64,000 nucleotides of DNA, from contig JAUYSK010000023.1 in NCBI GenBank assembly GCA_030696345.1, forward strand, positions 62,001 to 126,000, given 5' to 3'. Source of the DNA: Azonexus sp. (GTDB lineage Bacteria > Pseudomonadota > Gammaproteobacteria > Burkholderiales > Rhodocyclaceae). The notes below the pieces were generated by a model. It worked only from the letters and a program-made list of their open reading frames with translations, was not told the DNA's origin and did no database searches. The stretch's first letter is position 1, and the number at the start of each line of letters is the position of its first letter. Below, in pieces: positions 54,336-63,284 of this stretch. Made by a program: the position numbers and the translations under genes.

Positions 54336-55547
54336 TCACAGCGGCGATTGCCGGAACCCTTCCCACTGCGCCTGCGTCGTCCTGGTCATTGCCACGGCGA
54401 TATCCAGAAGTTCGGACATCCAGCTTTCGCCCTGGGCAAACTCGACCAGCTCGTCAGCGCTGGCGGCGCCGCTGCGACCGGTGGCACGTAGCTGATCCCA
54501 GGCCAGCACATTGCCCATGGTGCAGACGACCTCCCGCAGCCGTTCGAGCTTCTTGCCCCAGTCACCGATTGCTACCCGATCTTCCGAAGGCTGGAGATCT
54601 CTGAGTACGCTTGATTGCCCGTCGAACTCCACCGGATAGAGAAAAGCATGATCGACGGCCTGCAGACGTTTTTGCACGGTGACGATCCGGCTGGCTTCGT
54701 CGGGCCAGTCCGGCTGGCTGATATCGAGCTGGTGAAGGCGAGGCAGCAGGGCAGAGGGCTGCGTGGCCTTGAGGTCGAGCAGGTAGTTTTCATCCGGAGA
54801 GCCTTTGCCCTCGACCAGAATGACGTAGCGGCTGACACCGAGACTGCCGGTGCCGGCGATTCGGCGAGCGACGTCGAGCACCTTGAAAAAATCGGGTTTG
54901 GGCTGGGTCGAGGCAAACCGGGCCATGAAGGCCATGACCTTTTGCCGCTCGGCATCGCTGACGGCAAGAGCTTTGATGCCGTCGACCTTGATTTGTCGCT
55001 GTCCATCCTTGAGGCTGGTCCGGCGGTTGAGGAAGTCCGGACGCTTGCGCTCGGCCAGTGTCACGAACAGGTCGTGAATCAGGCCCGTTGAAGTTTCGGC
55101 TTCCACCCACAGTGGCTTGCCGCGCATCAGGGCGGTGCGATAGCTTTTCAGGCAATCGCCGGCGACGGCCATTGCTTCGGCCTCGGTCGCCCGCAGGGAT
55201 TCAGCGCCGCTAAGAATGCTGGTCAGCAGTCGGACGATGTCCCAGGTGCAGGGGGCCAGAGCGCTTTCGTCAAAGTCATTGATGTCGAAATAGACAAGGC
55301 GATTGTCGGCCTTGTAGCTGCCGAAATTCTCAAAATGCAGGTCGCCGCAACACCAGGCCAACGGTGCCTTGTCGAGCACTGAAGCTGCCGGCAGCGCGTC
55401 GTAGAAGAGGTGACAGGCGCCGCGCAGGAAGATGAAGGGGCTTTCCCGCATCTTGGCGTAGCGCATGGCAAGCCGTTCCCGGTCCCGTCCGGCATCGCGG
55501 GTCCGGATGGCGTCGACAATGTTTGTCGGAGATGGCTGCTTGCTCAT
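54336..55547 (-). CDS. DUF2252 family protein
   Basis: 403 residues of DUF2252, an aminoglycoside-phosphotransferase-like fold: MRESPFIFLRGACHLFY, CCGDLHFENFG (the kinase-like HxN catalytic loop), FDINDFDESALAPCTWDI. Probably a small-molecule or protein kinase of unknown substrate. ATG 55547. The CreA gene lies just upstream (55553). Confidence 0.85.
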   Translation of the reverse strand: MSKQPSPTNIVDAIRTRDAGRDRERLAMRYAKMRESPFIFLRGACHLFYDALPAASVLDKAPLAWCCGDLHFENFGSYKADNRLVYFDINDFDESALAPCTWDIVRLLTSILSGAESLRATEAEAMAVAGDCLKSYRTALMRGKPLWVEAETSTGLIHDLFVTLAERKRPDFLNRRTSLKDGQRQIKVDGIKALAVSDAERQKVMAFMARFASTQPKPDFFKVLDVARRIAGTGSLGVSRYVILVEGKGSPDENYLLDLKATQPSALLPRLHQLDISQPDWPDEASRIVTVQKRLQAVDHAFLYPVEFDGQSSVLRDLQPSEDRVAIGDWGKKLERLREVVCTMGNVLAWDQLRATGRSGAASADELVEFAQGESWMSELLDIAVAMTRTTQAQWEGFRQSPL

Positions 55548-55552
55548 GCTGA

Positions 55553-56014
55553 CTACTTTCCGCCCCAAGGCTGGATCGGCACCGTCGAAATGGCATTGGC
55601 CGGTGCCCCTTCGATGATCTTGCGGCTAATGGCGAGGTAGATCAGGACGTTACGTTTCTGGTCCAGTGAGCGATGGATGGAGGTTTCCTTGAAGAGCAGC
55701 GAGGTGTTTTCGCTGAAGGCGATTTCATTCTCTGCCAACTTGGTTGGCAGCGTGATCGGGCCGATCTGACGGCAAGCCAGTGAGAACTGCGACGGGTCTT
55801 CGGCCAGCCCGAAGCTGCCTTTGACGCCACCGGTCTTGGCCTGGCTGACATGACAGGTGACACCGGGAATTTTGGGGTCATCGAAAGCGTAAACGCAAAC
55901 GCGGTGGTTGGCGCCAATCAGTTTCCATGCCGTCGTAACGCACCCAACTTCCTCTGCTTTTACCGGCAAAGAAAATAACAAAATCAGAAAAACGCTATAA
56001 AAAAACTGCATCAT
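55553..56014 (-). CDS. creA: CreA family periplasmic protein
   Basis: 153 residues: signal peptide (VKA-E), then the CreA core VGCVTTAWKLIGANHRVCVYAFDDPKIPGVTCHVSQ with four Cys, and SIHRSLDQKRNVLIYLAIS. CreA is a conserved periplasmic protein of unknown function. ATG 56014 is chosen for its signal peptide; a longer frame is open upstream. Ends 6 bases before the DUF2252 start, so the two are probably cotranscribed. Confidence 0.85.
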   Translation of the reverse strand: MMQFFYSVFLILLFSLPVKAEEVGCVTTAWKLIGANHRVCVYAFDDPKIPGVTCHVSQAKTGGVKGSFGLAEDPSQFSLACRQIGPITLPTKLAENEIAFSENTSLLFKETSIHRSLDQKRNVLIYLAISRKIIEGAPANAISTVPIQPWGGK

Positions 56015-56292
56015 TGGCCCTTGCTGTGGTGATGTCATGGATGATGAATATACATGCCCTTCGTGAATTACTTGATTCAAGAAGGGCTGAGTCCATGGCG
56101 TAGGCAATGCCGACTTGGTCTGACTTGACTCGAACCAGACTGCCCACGAGCTTTTCAGGCAAGTTTGGCGTTGACGCCGCAGTCCTGAAGGGCATGCATA
56201 GTCTTGGGGGCATAACCACGCCTACTGCTATACTCATCGGCCTATTTACACCGAAACCGCACGCACGATGACTGCGTAGGGCGGTTTCAACC

Positions 56293-57633
56293 ATGGATAT
56301 ATTACTTTTAGTCTTTCTAATCCTTATCAATGGCGTTTTCGCCATGTCTGAAATAGCAGTCGTCTCCTCGCGCAAGGCGAGACTCCAGAACCTGGCAGAC
56401 GACGGTAGCCTGGGTGCAGAAGCGGCGCTCTCGCTGCATCAGGAACCCTCTAGTTTCTTATCCACGATTCAGGTTGGCATTACATCGGTTGGCATCATGA
56501 GTGGTGCCATCGGAGAAGCCGCGCTTGCTGACCCGTTAGCCGCCTGGATGGCTGGGTTTCCCTTGGTTGAACCGTATGCCAAGACAGTAGCTCTCACTAT
56601 CACTGTGGTGGCGCTGACCTATTTCTCAGTAGTGGTCGGTGAGTTGGTGCCCAAACGCTTGGCCATGCTGGCACCTGAGGGTATTGCATCGTTGATTGCC
56701 CGGCCTATGATGCTGCTGGCAAAAGTGACACACCCAGTGGTAGTCATCCTTTCTGGAACTTCAACGGCCATCCTGAGTATGCTTGGTGCTCGCCGCAAGG
56801 AAGAACCTCCAGTCACCAACGACGAAATCAAAGTGCTGATGGAACAAGGTTCCGAGGCCGGCGTCTTCCATGAAAGCGAACAGGAGCTCGTTTCCAACGT
56901 CCTGCGCCTGGATGAGCAAAAGATTGCGGCCATTATGACGCCACGCCGTGAGATGTTCGTTATCGACCTTGACGAAGGCGATGAGGTTGTTCGCCAGCGA
57001 ATCATTGAAACCGAGTTTTCGCGGGTCGTGGTTTGCCGGGATGGGATGGAGCATGTCCTCGGCATCTTGCAGACTGGGGACCTACTGAAGAAAGCACTGC
57101 CCGGTGGCCATTGTATTACGGTGGCGGACATTGAGTCAGTCCTGCATCCGCCGCTGTATGTGCCAGAAACAGTCACCACAACTCAGTTGCTGGAAAGCTT
57201 CCGCCGGGCCCGCGTGCAATTTGCGCTGATTGTCGACGAATACGGTGATGTTCAGGGTGTAGTCACGTTGACTGACGTCATGTCAGCTATCGTTGGAGAG
57301 CTCTCCGAGCCGGAAAAGCCTGAAGAACGCGACATGATTCAGCGAGAAGATGGCTCCTGGCTGGTCGATGGCGACGTGGGTGTTGAACGTATGAAGTATG
57401 TCCTCGATATTGAGGATGACCTACCCGGAGAAGAAGACAAGGGCTTCCATACGCTGGGCGGATTCATTATGCATGCACTCGGACGAATTCCTGCTCCGAC
57501 GGACCATTTTGATGCAGCTGGTTGGCGGTTCGAGGTCATGGACATGGACAGGAACCGGGTGGACAAGGTGCTTATCTCAACAATAGTCGTTGCCGACAAT
57601 ACGTTTGCAATACAAAACCCTAATCAGAAATGA
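56293..57633 (+). CDS. CNNM/HlyC-CorC family transporter
   Basis: 446 residues: DUF21/CNNM membrane domain (four segments, MSEIAVVSSRKARL), two CBS domains (MTPRREMFVIDLDE, VQFALIVDEYGDVQGVVT) and a C-terminal CorC_HlyC domain. CNNM proteins transport Mg2+ and related ions; E. coli homologues are YtfL/PaeA, the latter a putrescine/cadaverine exporter. Ligand not decidable here. Confidence 0.85.
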   Translation: MDILLLVFLILINGVFAMSEIAVVSSRKARLQNLADDGSLGAEAALSLHQEPSSFLSTIQVGITSVGIMSGAIGEAALADPLAAWMAGFPLVEPYAKTVALTITVVALTYFSVVVGELVPKRLAMLAPEGIASLIARPMMLLAKVTHPVVVILSGTSTAILSMLGARRKEEPPVTNDEIKVLMEQGSEAGVFHESEQELVSNVLRLDEQKIAAIMTPRREMFVIDLDEGDEVVRQRIIETEFSRVVVCRDGMEHVLGILQTGDLLKKALPGGHCITVADIESVLHPPLYVPETVTTTQLLESFRRARVQFALIVDEYGDVQGVVTLTDVMSAIVGELSEPEKPEERDMIQREDGSWLVDGDVGVERMKYVLDIEDDLPGEEDKGFHTLGGFIMHALGRIPAPTDHFDAAGWRFEVMDMDRNRVDKVLISTIVVADNTFAIQNPNQK

Positions 57634-57768
57634 AGGCTTTGTTGCCAAGGTGCAATTGAGTATCTGGCAATTCCGGGGCTGCCATGGCGTTGTAATCCAC
57701 CCAACTTCTTCTGCTTTTGCTGGCAAAGAAAGTACCAAACGCCATATAGATCCTGGCTTGATCCGGCA

Positions 57769-58689
57769 TCAATATCCGTTGCCTCTTTTACATCTGCCAA
57801 GCCCTTCATTCAGCAATTCATCAAGGAAAGCCTGGGCCGGTAGCGAGAGGATCTTGCTACTCAGGTGTACCACGTTCCACGCCTGTTTAAGCGGGAATCC
57901 GTCGACACTTAGAATGGCAAGGCCATCCTGCTCAGGGGCGTTGCCCAAGGCGTGGCGAGAGAGTACGGACAAACCCATGCCGCTGGCGACCAGATCACGA
58001 ATTGCTTCGTTGCTGGCCAGCGCCAGGCGAACTTTCAACTGGGTTTTGCAATCGCGCATGTGCTCTTCAATTACATGACGTGATCCGGAGCCCTGTTCAC
58101 GCAGAAGGAATGGCTCCTTGGCCAGTTCCTGGATGGAAACCTGCTTGCCAACGGCCCAATGCGCGGTCGGTGCTATAACAACATACTCATTGTCGAGAAA
58201 AGGCAGCCTGACAATATCCAGATCGTTTGGTGGATATGACATCACATAGAGATCGTCCTGATTGTTGCGCAGGCGCTCGACGATTTTTTCGCGGTTGGCG
58301 ATCTCCAGTTCGATGTCAATCTCAGGGTAGCGCTTGCAGAAGGCACCCAGCATCCGTGGAAGAAAATACTTGGCCGTGGTGACCAGGGCGACCCGCAATT
58401 TGCCGCGCTTCAGGCCTTTCAGTTCATCAATGGCCGACTCGAATCGATTCCAAACGTCATCCAGGCTGCGCACCGTTTTAAGCAATTCATCTCCAGCAGG
58501 TGTCAGTGCGATATCGCGCCCGGTCTGCTCAAAGAGTGGCAAGCCAATAGTTTCCGAAATTTGCCGCACCTGTATTGAGACAGCAGGTTGAGTCAGATGC
58601 AGGGCGTCCGCAGCTTTCGTAAAGCTGTTTAGCCTTGAAACAGCAGCAAATGTTTCAAGTTGGCGAAAGGTGATGCGGCGGCGTGGCAT
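57769..58689 (-). CDS. LysR-family transcriptional regulator, CbbR-like
   Basis: 306 residues: HTH (RRITFRQLETFAAVSRLNSFTKAA, DALHLTQPAVSIQVRQISE) and a periplasmic-binding-type effector domain. Resembles CbbR in the helix and in YPEIDIELEIANREKI. Start ATG 58689; a longer open frame lacks an RBS. Divergent from the TerB-like gene, with a perfect inverted repeat between them as the likely operator. Confidence 0.85.
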   Translation of the reverse strand: MPRRRITFRQLETFAAVSRLNSFTKAADALHLTQPAVSIQVRQISETIGLPLFEQTGRDIALTPAGDELLKTVRSLDDVWNRFESAIDELKGLKRGKLRVALVTTAKYFLPRMLGAFCKRYPEIDIELEIANREKIVERLRNNQDDLYVMSYPPNDLDIVRLPFLDNEYVVIAPTAHWAVGKQVSIQELAKEPFLLREQGSGSRHVIEEHMRDCKTQLKVRLALASNEAIRDLVASGMGLSVLSRHALGNAPEQDGLAILSVDGFPLKQAWNVVHLSSKILSLPAQAFLDELLNEGLGRCKRGNGY

Positions 58690-58705
58690 GTATAAGCTCC
58701 AACAA

Positions 58706-58734
58706 ATCCAATTTGATAAATTGTTTAATTGGAT
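58706..58734. promoter_or_regulatory. LysR-type operator between the LysR gene and terB1
   Basis: ATCCAATT (58706-58713) and AATTGGAT (58727-58734), perfect 8-bp arms around a 13-base spacer TGATAAATTGTTT. A similar half-site TTGTTTAATTTGATT occurs at 59628-59642 upstream of the second TerB-like gene, suggesting shared control. Confidence 0.6.
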
Positions 58735-58817
58735 TTTATGTATTTTAACAGCGATAGTGAAGTCGTACTTTAAAGAGGTACGAATCCCTCGTTCCATCTC
58801 AGTTCAGGAGAAATTAC

Positions 58818-59279
58818 GTGCGCAAGTATTCAAATGACAGTCCCGAAGCAGCCGCCCGTATTGTGGCCCTTGCACTTATGGCCGATGGCAAAGTGGATCG
58901 CAGTGAAACTCAATTGCTTGAGCGCCAAGGGACTATTCGCCGCCTCGGCTTGGACCACGAGCAATTTGACAAGGTTTTTTATGAGTTTTGCGAAGACATG
59001 CTGACCAGCGCCTATCGACTTGCTTCTGGTCAGTTTGAACTGGACGCACAAAATGTGAATAAGTTGCTGGACGAGATTCGGGATCCTGCACTACAGAAAA
59101 ACACCTTGCGCCTCATGCTCGACATCGTTAATGCCGATCGCCGCCTTACTGCCGGTGAAGCATCGCTGATCGCGCAAGCGCTCAGGAGCTGGGATATCGA
59201 CCTGCATGAGGTTTCTGACTCCTCCGTCCCCCGCCATCGCTCGCCGCCCAGCACGCAGTTCAATACGCTGTTTTCCTGA
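58818..59279 (+). CDS. TerB-like protein, paralogue 1
   Basis: 153 residues: GTG start with AGGAGA 7 bases upstream. TerB-type helical fold: ARIVALALMADGKVDRSE, the Asp-rich turn ALMADG, LDIVNADRRLTAGEASLI. About 55% identical by eye to paralogue 2 at 59730. TerB domains bind Ca2+ and belong to tellurite/stress networks. It precedes the riboswitch-TerC operon. Confidence 0.75.
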   Translation: MRKYSNDSPEAAARIVALALMADGKVDRSETQLLERQGTIRRLGLDHEQFDKVFYEFCEDMLTSAYRLASGQFELDAQNVNKLLDEIRDPALQKNTLRLMLDIVNADRRLTAGEASLIAQALRSWDIDLHEVSDSSVPRHRSPPSTQFNTLFS

Positions 59280-59729
59280 CAAGTCGATCTACCGAGCGCG
59301 CTATCGTGCAGATCCAGGACAGACAGATCCAAAACTTGACGCTGAGCCCGTTGCGCAATGCTGTGCTTCGAGAGTTTGTCATGCCTCAGGACCGCCTGCC
59401 TCGTGATCAGCGGTTCGATCTGCCGGAGATACAGGAGTCGTTCCGTGTCAATTTCAGCGACGCCGCGTTGGCGGCTTCTGCAGAAGGCGCACGAACAGTT
59501 TTGCAAAAATCCCGGCCAACCGATGAAAAGGGCGCGACAGAACTTCAGCTACGGGCCTATCTGGCAATTGCAGCACTATGAAATGCGTCGAACAATACAT
59601 AAGCCAAAGCAAATGCGAAGGCGCATATTGTTTAATTTGATTAAATAGCCAGACGCAAGCATATTGGCTTCGTCCCCGCAGCAAAGGGATGAAACAGAAA
59701 CACCAACCCGACTTTCAAGGAGATTAAAG
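59280..59729. other. gap with a weak open frame and a LysR-like half-site
   Basis: 450 bases between the two TerB-like genes. A 91-codon GTG-started frame (59306-59581) has no RBS and no recognised family. The AT-rich end (59628-59650, TTGTTTAATTTGATTAAATA) resembles the operator at 58706-58734 and may be the promoter of paralogue 2. Confidence 0.4.
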
Positions 59730-60191
59730 ATGCGTCACTACCCTTCCGACAGCCCTGAAGCCATGGGCCGACTTGTTGCTCTGACCCTGATGGCTGACGG
59801 CGCCATCGACGCGAGCGAATTGAAACAGCTGGATCACAAGGACACCGTTCGCCGCCTGGGCTTGAACGAAGCGAGTTTCGACAAACTGATCCATGAGCTG
59901 TGCGATGACATGCTGAGCAGTGCCCATCGAACCCCGGCCGGACACCTGGAACTTGATGTGAAAAGCATTGACCTTCTGCTCGCCGAAGTTCAGCACCCCT
60001 TGCTGCAAAAACAGGTGCTGCGCATGATGCTGGACATCGTCAATGCCGACAGCGAACTTTCCGGTGGTGAGGCCGTCCTGGTTGCCGAGGCCATGAAGTT
60101 CTGGGAAATCGACCTGCATGAAGTTGCAGACAGCTCGATTCCGTCTCTGCACCGGCGGAATCAGGGTCGATATGAGCTTGCTCATGCCTGA
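59730..60191 (+). CDS. TerB-like protein, paralogue 2
   Basis: 153 residues, same size and layout as paralogue 1: LVALTLMADGAIDASELKQL, VRRLGLNEASFDKLIHEL, LELDVKSIDLLL, LDIVNADSELSGGEAV. GGAG lies 6-7 bases before ATG 59730. A third, decayed copy lies at 63285-63407. Both intact copies are encoded just upstream of TerC, which fits the ter functional network. Confidence 0.8.
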   Translation: MRHYPSDSPEAMGRLVALTLMADGAIDASELKQLDHKDTVRRLGLNEASFDKLIHELCDDMLSSAHRTPAGHLELDVKSIDLLLAEVQHPLLQKQVLRMMLDIVNADSELSGGEAVLVAEAMKFWEIDLHEVADSSIPSLHRRNQGRYELAHA

Positions 60192-60224
60192 TTGTTGATC
60201 AACTCCGGATCTTTGTAGTCCGGA

Positions 60225-60336
60225 GCAAGTACAAGGGGGAGTAGCTCTCCGCCGCGGCGTCGTCAGCACGGAATGTTAGACTTGTTCCCGGCGTCACGGG
60301 TGGTTCTGGCAACAGGGCCGCGAGCAAGACCTTTGC
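60225..60336 (+). promoter_or_regulatory. yybP-ykoY (Mn2+) riboswitch upstream of terC/alx
   Basis: The hallmark AAGGGGGAGTAGCTC (60234-60246) is followed by GTCGTCAGCACGG and the return strand GCAAGACCTTTGC (60324-60336). These match the E. coli alx leader elements (PRE) as I recall them. The element binds Mn2+ and controls Alx/MntP-type proteins. The following 75 bases contain AAGTG/CACTT arms that could sequester the RBS. Confidence 0.85.
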
Positions 60337-60414
60337 AGCACCTTAAGTGATTTCTCAGAAAGGAGCACTTGCCAGGCGCTGACTGAAGGTTTTTCTGACA
60401 GGGAGAGAATTCTC

Positions 60415-61413
60415 ATGGAAACAATCGGCACCTGGTGGATGTGGTCCGGTTTTTTTGTCATCGTCCTCATTATGCTGGCCATCGACCTCTTCGTCGTCGG
60501 CGGCAGCAAGCAACATCGCGTCACCCTCAAGGAAGCGGCCACCTGGTCTGGTATCTGGGTCAGCGTCTCGTTTCTCTTCGCCGGCGCCCTGTGGTGGTAC
60601 CTCGACGGCACGGCCGGACGAGAACTGGCTAATCAAAAAACGCTGGAATACATCACCGGCTACCTCATCGAAAAATCGCTGGCCATCGACAACGTCTTCG
60701 TCTGGCTCATGCTGTTCAGCTTCTTCGCCATACCGCTTGAACTCCAGAAACGCGTGCTCATCCTCGGCGTGCTCGGCGCCATCGTCATGCGCACGGTGAT
60801 GATCTTCGCCGGCGTCTGGCTCATCGCCCAATTCCACTGGCTGCTCTATGTATTCGGCGCTTTCCTGCTGATCACCGGTATCAAGATGTGGTGGTTCGCC
60901 GACGAAACCCCGGACCTCGCCAAAAATCCTGCCATCAAATGGATACGCCGGCACATGAAGGTGACCGACGAACTGCATGGCGACCGCTTTTTCATCATGA
61001 AGGAGGATGCCGGCAAGCTGGTGCGCTACGCCACGCCGCTGTTCCTCGTTTTGGTCCTCGTCGAGATCACCGACCTGATCTTCGCGGTCGACTCGATTCC
61101 GGCCATCTTCGCGATCACCACCGATCCGTTCATCGTGCTGACCTCGAACATCTTTGCCATCCTCGGCCTGCGCGCCATGTACTTCCTGCTTGCTGACATG
61201 GCCGACCGCTTCTCCCTGCTCAAGTACGGTCTGGCCATGGTGCTCATGTTCATTGGCGTCAAGATGCTGGTCATCGACCTCTTCAAAATTCCGGTGGCCG
61301 TCTCGCTCGGCGTGGTCGCCGCGATCATCGCCACCTCGATCATCCTCTCCCTGAAAAAGGATGCCCGCGAGCGGGTCAGGGAGGGCTCAATCGACGAGAG
61401 GAAGGTGCAATGA
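60415..61413 (+). CDS. alx: TerC/Alx-family Mn exporter-like membrane protein
   Basis: 332 residues with nine membrane segments. TerC-family features: IDLFVVGGSKQHRVTLKEA, YLIEKSLAIDNVFVWLMLF and the acidic VEITDLIFAVDSIPAIFAITTDPF. Related E. coli Alx is controlled by a Mn2+/alkaline riboswitch and exports Mn. The same riboswitch class lies upstream here. First gene of a chain with the sodium channel, PAP2 and DgkA genes, each overlapping the next. Confidence 0.88.
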   Translation: METIGTWWMWSGFFVIVLIMLAIDLFVVGGSKQHRVTLKEAATWSGIWVSVSFLFAGALWWYLDGTAGRELANQKTLEYITGYLIEKSLAIDNVFVWLMLFSFFAIPLELQKRVLILGVLGAIVMRTVMIFAGVWLIAQFHWLLYVFGAFLLITGIKMWWFADETPDLAKNPAIKWIRRHMKVTDELHGDRFFIMKEDAGKLVRYATPLFLVLVLVEITDLIFAVDSIPAIFAITTDPFIVLTSNIFAILGLRAMYFLLADMADRFSLLKYGLAMVLMFIGVKMLVIDLFKIPVAVSLGVVAAIIATSIILSLKKDARERVREGSIDERKVQ

Positions 61414-62240
61414 CCGCCGTTGATGCTTGCCTTGAGAGCGCAGGCTGGCGGCATCGCCTGGCCGCCTTGCTCGAATTGCCGAAGTTCCAGCATGCGCTGA
61501 TCGGGCTGATCCTGATTAACGCCGTCATCCTCGGCATGGAGACCAGTTCGGCCCTGATGGCCGACTGGGGGGTATGGCTGAATATCGCTGACAAGGCCAT
61601 CCTCGCCATATTCGTCGTTGAAATCGCGCTACGCCTGATTGCTCACCGTTTGAGCTACTTCCGCGATCCGTGGAACGTATTCGATTTTACCGTGGTGGCC
61701 ATCGCGCTATGGCCGGCATCGGGGCCGCTGGCGGTGCTGCGCGCACTGCGTGTACTTCGGGTGCTACGCCTGGTCACGCTGGTGCCAAGCTTGAAGCGTG
61801 TCGTTGGCGGCTTGCTTTCGGCGTTGCCCGGCCTCGGTTCGGTCGCGGCGATCATCGGCCTGATTTTCTATGTCTCGGCCGTTATCGCCACCAAGTTGTT
61901 CGGCGCAGCTTTCCCTCAGTGGTTCGGCACGCTGGGTGACAGCGCCTTCACCCTGTTTCAGGTCATGACTCTCGAAAGCTGGGCAATGGGTATCGTTCGT
62001 CCGGTCATGGAAGTCTTCCCTCACGCTTGGGCCTTTTTCCTGATCTTCATCCTTGCCTCCACCTTCACCTTGCTCAATCTCTTCATCGCAGTCATCGTCA
62101 ATGCCATTCAGCAGGAACACCAGGGCGATGGGCGTCCATCAATTGAAAGCGAATTGACGCGACTGCATGACGAAATCAGTCGCCTGCGCGAGGATCTTGC
62201 GCGCCATGGCGGCCGCCTGCCGGAGACCGGGAAACATTGA
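61410..62240 (+). CDS. voltage-gated sodium channel, BacNav type
   Basis: 276 residues, one six-segment channel subunit that would form a tetramer: S4 with Arg every third residue (LRALRVLRVLRLVTLVPSLKR), pore helix and filter T187-L-E-S-W191 identical to the NaChBac filter, and a C-terminal coiled coil (SELTRLHDEISRLREDL). Overlaps TerC by 4 bases (ATGA). Ion selectivity is inferred from the filter. Confidence 0.88.
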   Translation: MTAVDACLESAGWRHRLAALLELPKFQHALIGLILINAVILGMETSSALMADWGVWLNIADKAILAIFVVEIALRLIAHRLSYFRDPWNVFDFTVVAIALWPASGPLAVLRALRVLRVLRLVTLVPSLKRVVGGLLSALPGLGSVAAIIGLIFYVSAVIATKLFGAAFPQWFGTLGDSAFTLFQVMTLESWAMGIVRPVMEVFPHAWAFFLIFILASTFTLLNLFIAVIVNAIQQEHQGDGRPSIESELTRLHDEISRLREDLARHGGRLPETGKH

Positions 62241-62866
62241 TGGTCCGACGGATAGCTGTCCCTGTGGCCTGGTTAACCGGCTCGGCAGGCATCCTGATCA
62301 TTGGTGCCAACCTACTCTGCGCGGGTGGCCAATGCCGTGTTCCATGGTTCGATGCCGCAGTACTTGGCTTGCTGAGTGATTGGAAGTCGAACGAACTCGA
62401 CACATTCTTTGCTGCCATCACGTGGTTGGGGTCGTTGTGGGTGGTGGTGCCTATCGCTGTTTTGATGGCCTGGAAAGAATACTGGCGCTCAAGTTTGGGA
62501 GCCTGTCTTTTTGTGCCGTTGAGCCTGTTCCTGGCAAGCAGCCTTGCCCACATCACCAAGATCATGGTCGAGCGCCCACGTCCCGAGCTTTACCCCGCAA
62601 GTATTCCACTTCCCGTGGATTGGAGTTTTCCCAGTGCCCACGCGATGCAGGTCACAGCATGCCTTCTGGCCATGGTCCTTCTGCACAAAACTGGACACCT
62701 TTTCGCCAAAGCTCTTGGCGCGGTAGTAATCGTTCTGCTTGTCGTGGCCTCTCGTGCCTACTTGCAGGTGCATTTCCCGACGGATGTGATTTTCGGCATC
62801 GTCGCGGCCATCGGTTGCGTCCTCGCAGCACAAAAACTGACTTTTGAACAAAGGAAGGTTTCATGA
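62240..62866 (+). CDS. PAP2-family membrane phosphatase
   Basis: 208 residues with six membrane segments and the three PAP2 motifs: KIMVERPRP, FPSAHAMQ, SRAYLQVHFPTDV (catalytic His and Asp). Acts on undecaprenyl-pyrophosphate, phosphatidate or a related lipid phosphate in the periplasm-facing membrane. Start ATG 62240 overlaps the channel's stop codon. Confidence 0.85.
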   Translation: MVRRIAVPVAWLTGSAGILIIGANLLCAGGQCRVPWFDAAVLGLLSDWKSNELDTFFAAITWLGSLWVVVPIAVLMAWKEYWRSSLGACLFVPLSLFLASSLAHITKIMVERPRPELYPASIPLPVDWSFPSAHAMQVTACLLAMVLLHKTGHLFAKALGAVVIVLLVVASRAYLQVHFPTDVIFGIVAAIGCVLAAQKLTFEQRKVS

Positions 62867-63243
62867 GGCACAAGTTTCTCGGCATCGGCGAACCGGGCTA
62901 TCACCCGCTGCGCAAGCTGCGCACTGTTTTTTCAGGTCTGCGCTACGCCGTCATCTATGACTGGTCGGTGACCTACAAGCTTGTCGTATCGGCCATCATA
63001 TTGCTCGCCGCCTTTTCGCTACGTGCCTGGGTCGATTTTCTGGTCATCCTCCTTGCCACCGCCTTCGTCGTCTTTGCAGAAATCATCAATAGCGCGATCG
63101 AAGCACTGTGCGATTTCGTCGAGGATCGCCATAACGAAAAGATCAAGGTCATCAAGGACATGGCTGCTGCTGCCGTCGGCATTGCCATGTTCGCGTGGCT
63201 GGTGGTCATTTTTGTCGAAGCGGGGCAACTGCTTCAACGTTGA
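62863..63243 (+). CDS. dgkA: diacylglycerol kinase
   Basis: 126 residues with three membrane helices and the DgkA signature AEIINSAIEALCDFVEDR (catalytic Glu) plus NEKIKVIKDMAAAAV. Phosphorylates diacylglycerol (and perhaps undecaprenol) to recycle lipid. Overlaps the PAP2 gene by 4 bases; PAP2 and DgkA act in opposite directions on lipid phosphates, which suggests coordinated lipid turnover. Last gene of the riboswitch operon. Confidence 0.92.
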   Translation: MRHKFLGIGEPGYHPLRKLRTVFSGLRYAVIYDWSVTYKLVVSAIILLAAFSLRAWVDFLVILLATAFVVFAEIINSAIEALCDFVEDRHNEKIKVIKDMAAAAVGIAMFAWLVVIFVEAGQLLQR

Positions 63244-63284
63244 AAGCATGGTAATGAATTGCACCGGCTTCGATAAACATTCCC

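Noticed and set aside
59306-59581. 91-codon GTG-started frame between the TerB-like genes
   Set aside because: No RBS and no recognised motifs; kept only as a note in the gap entry.
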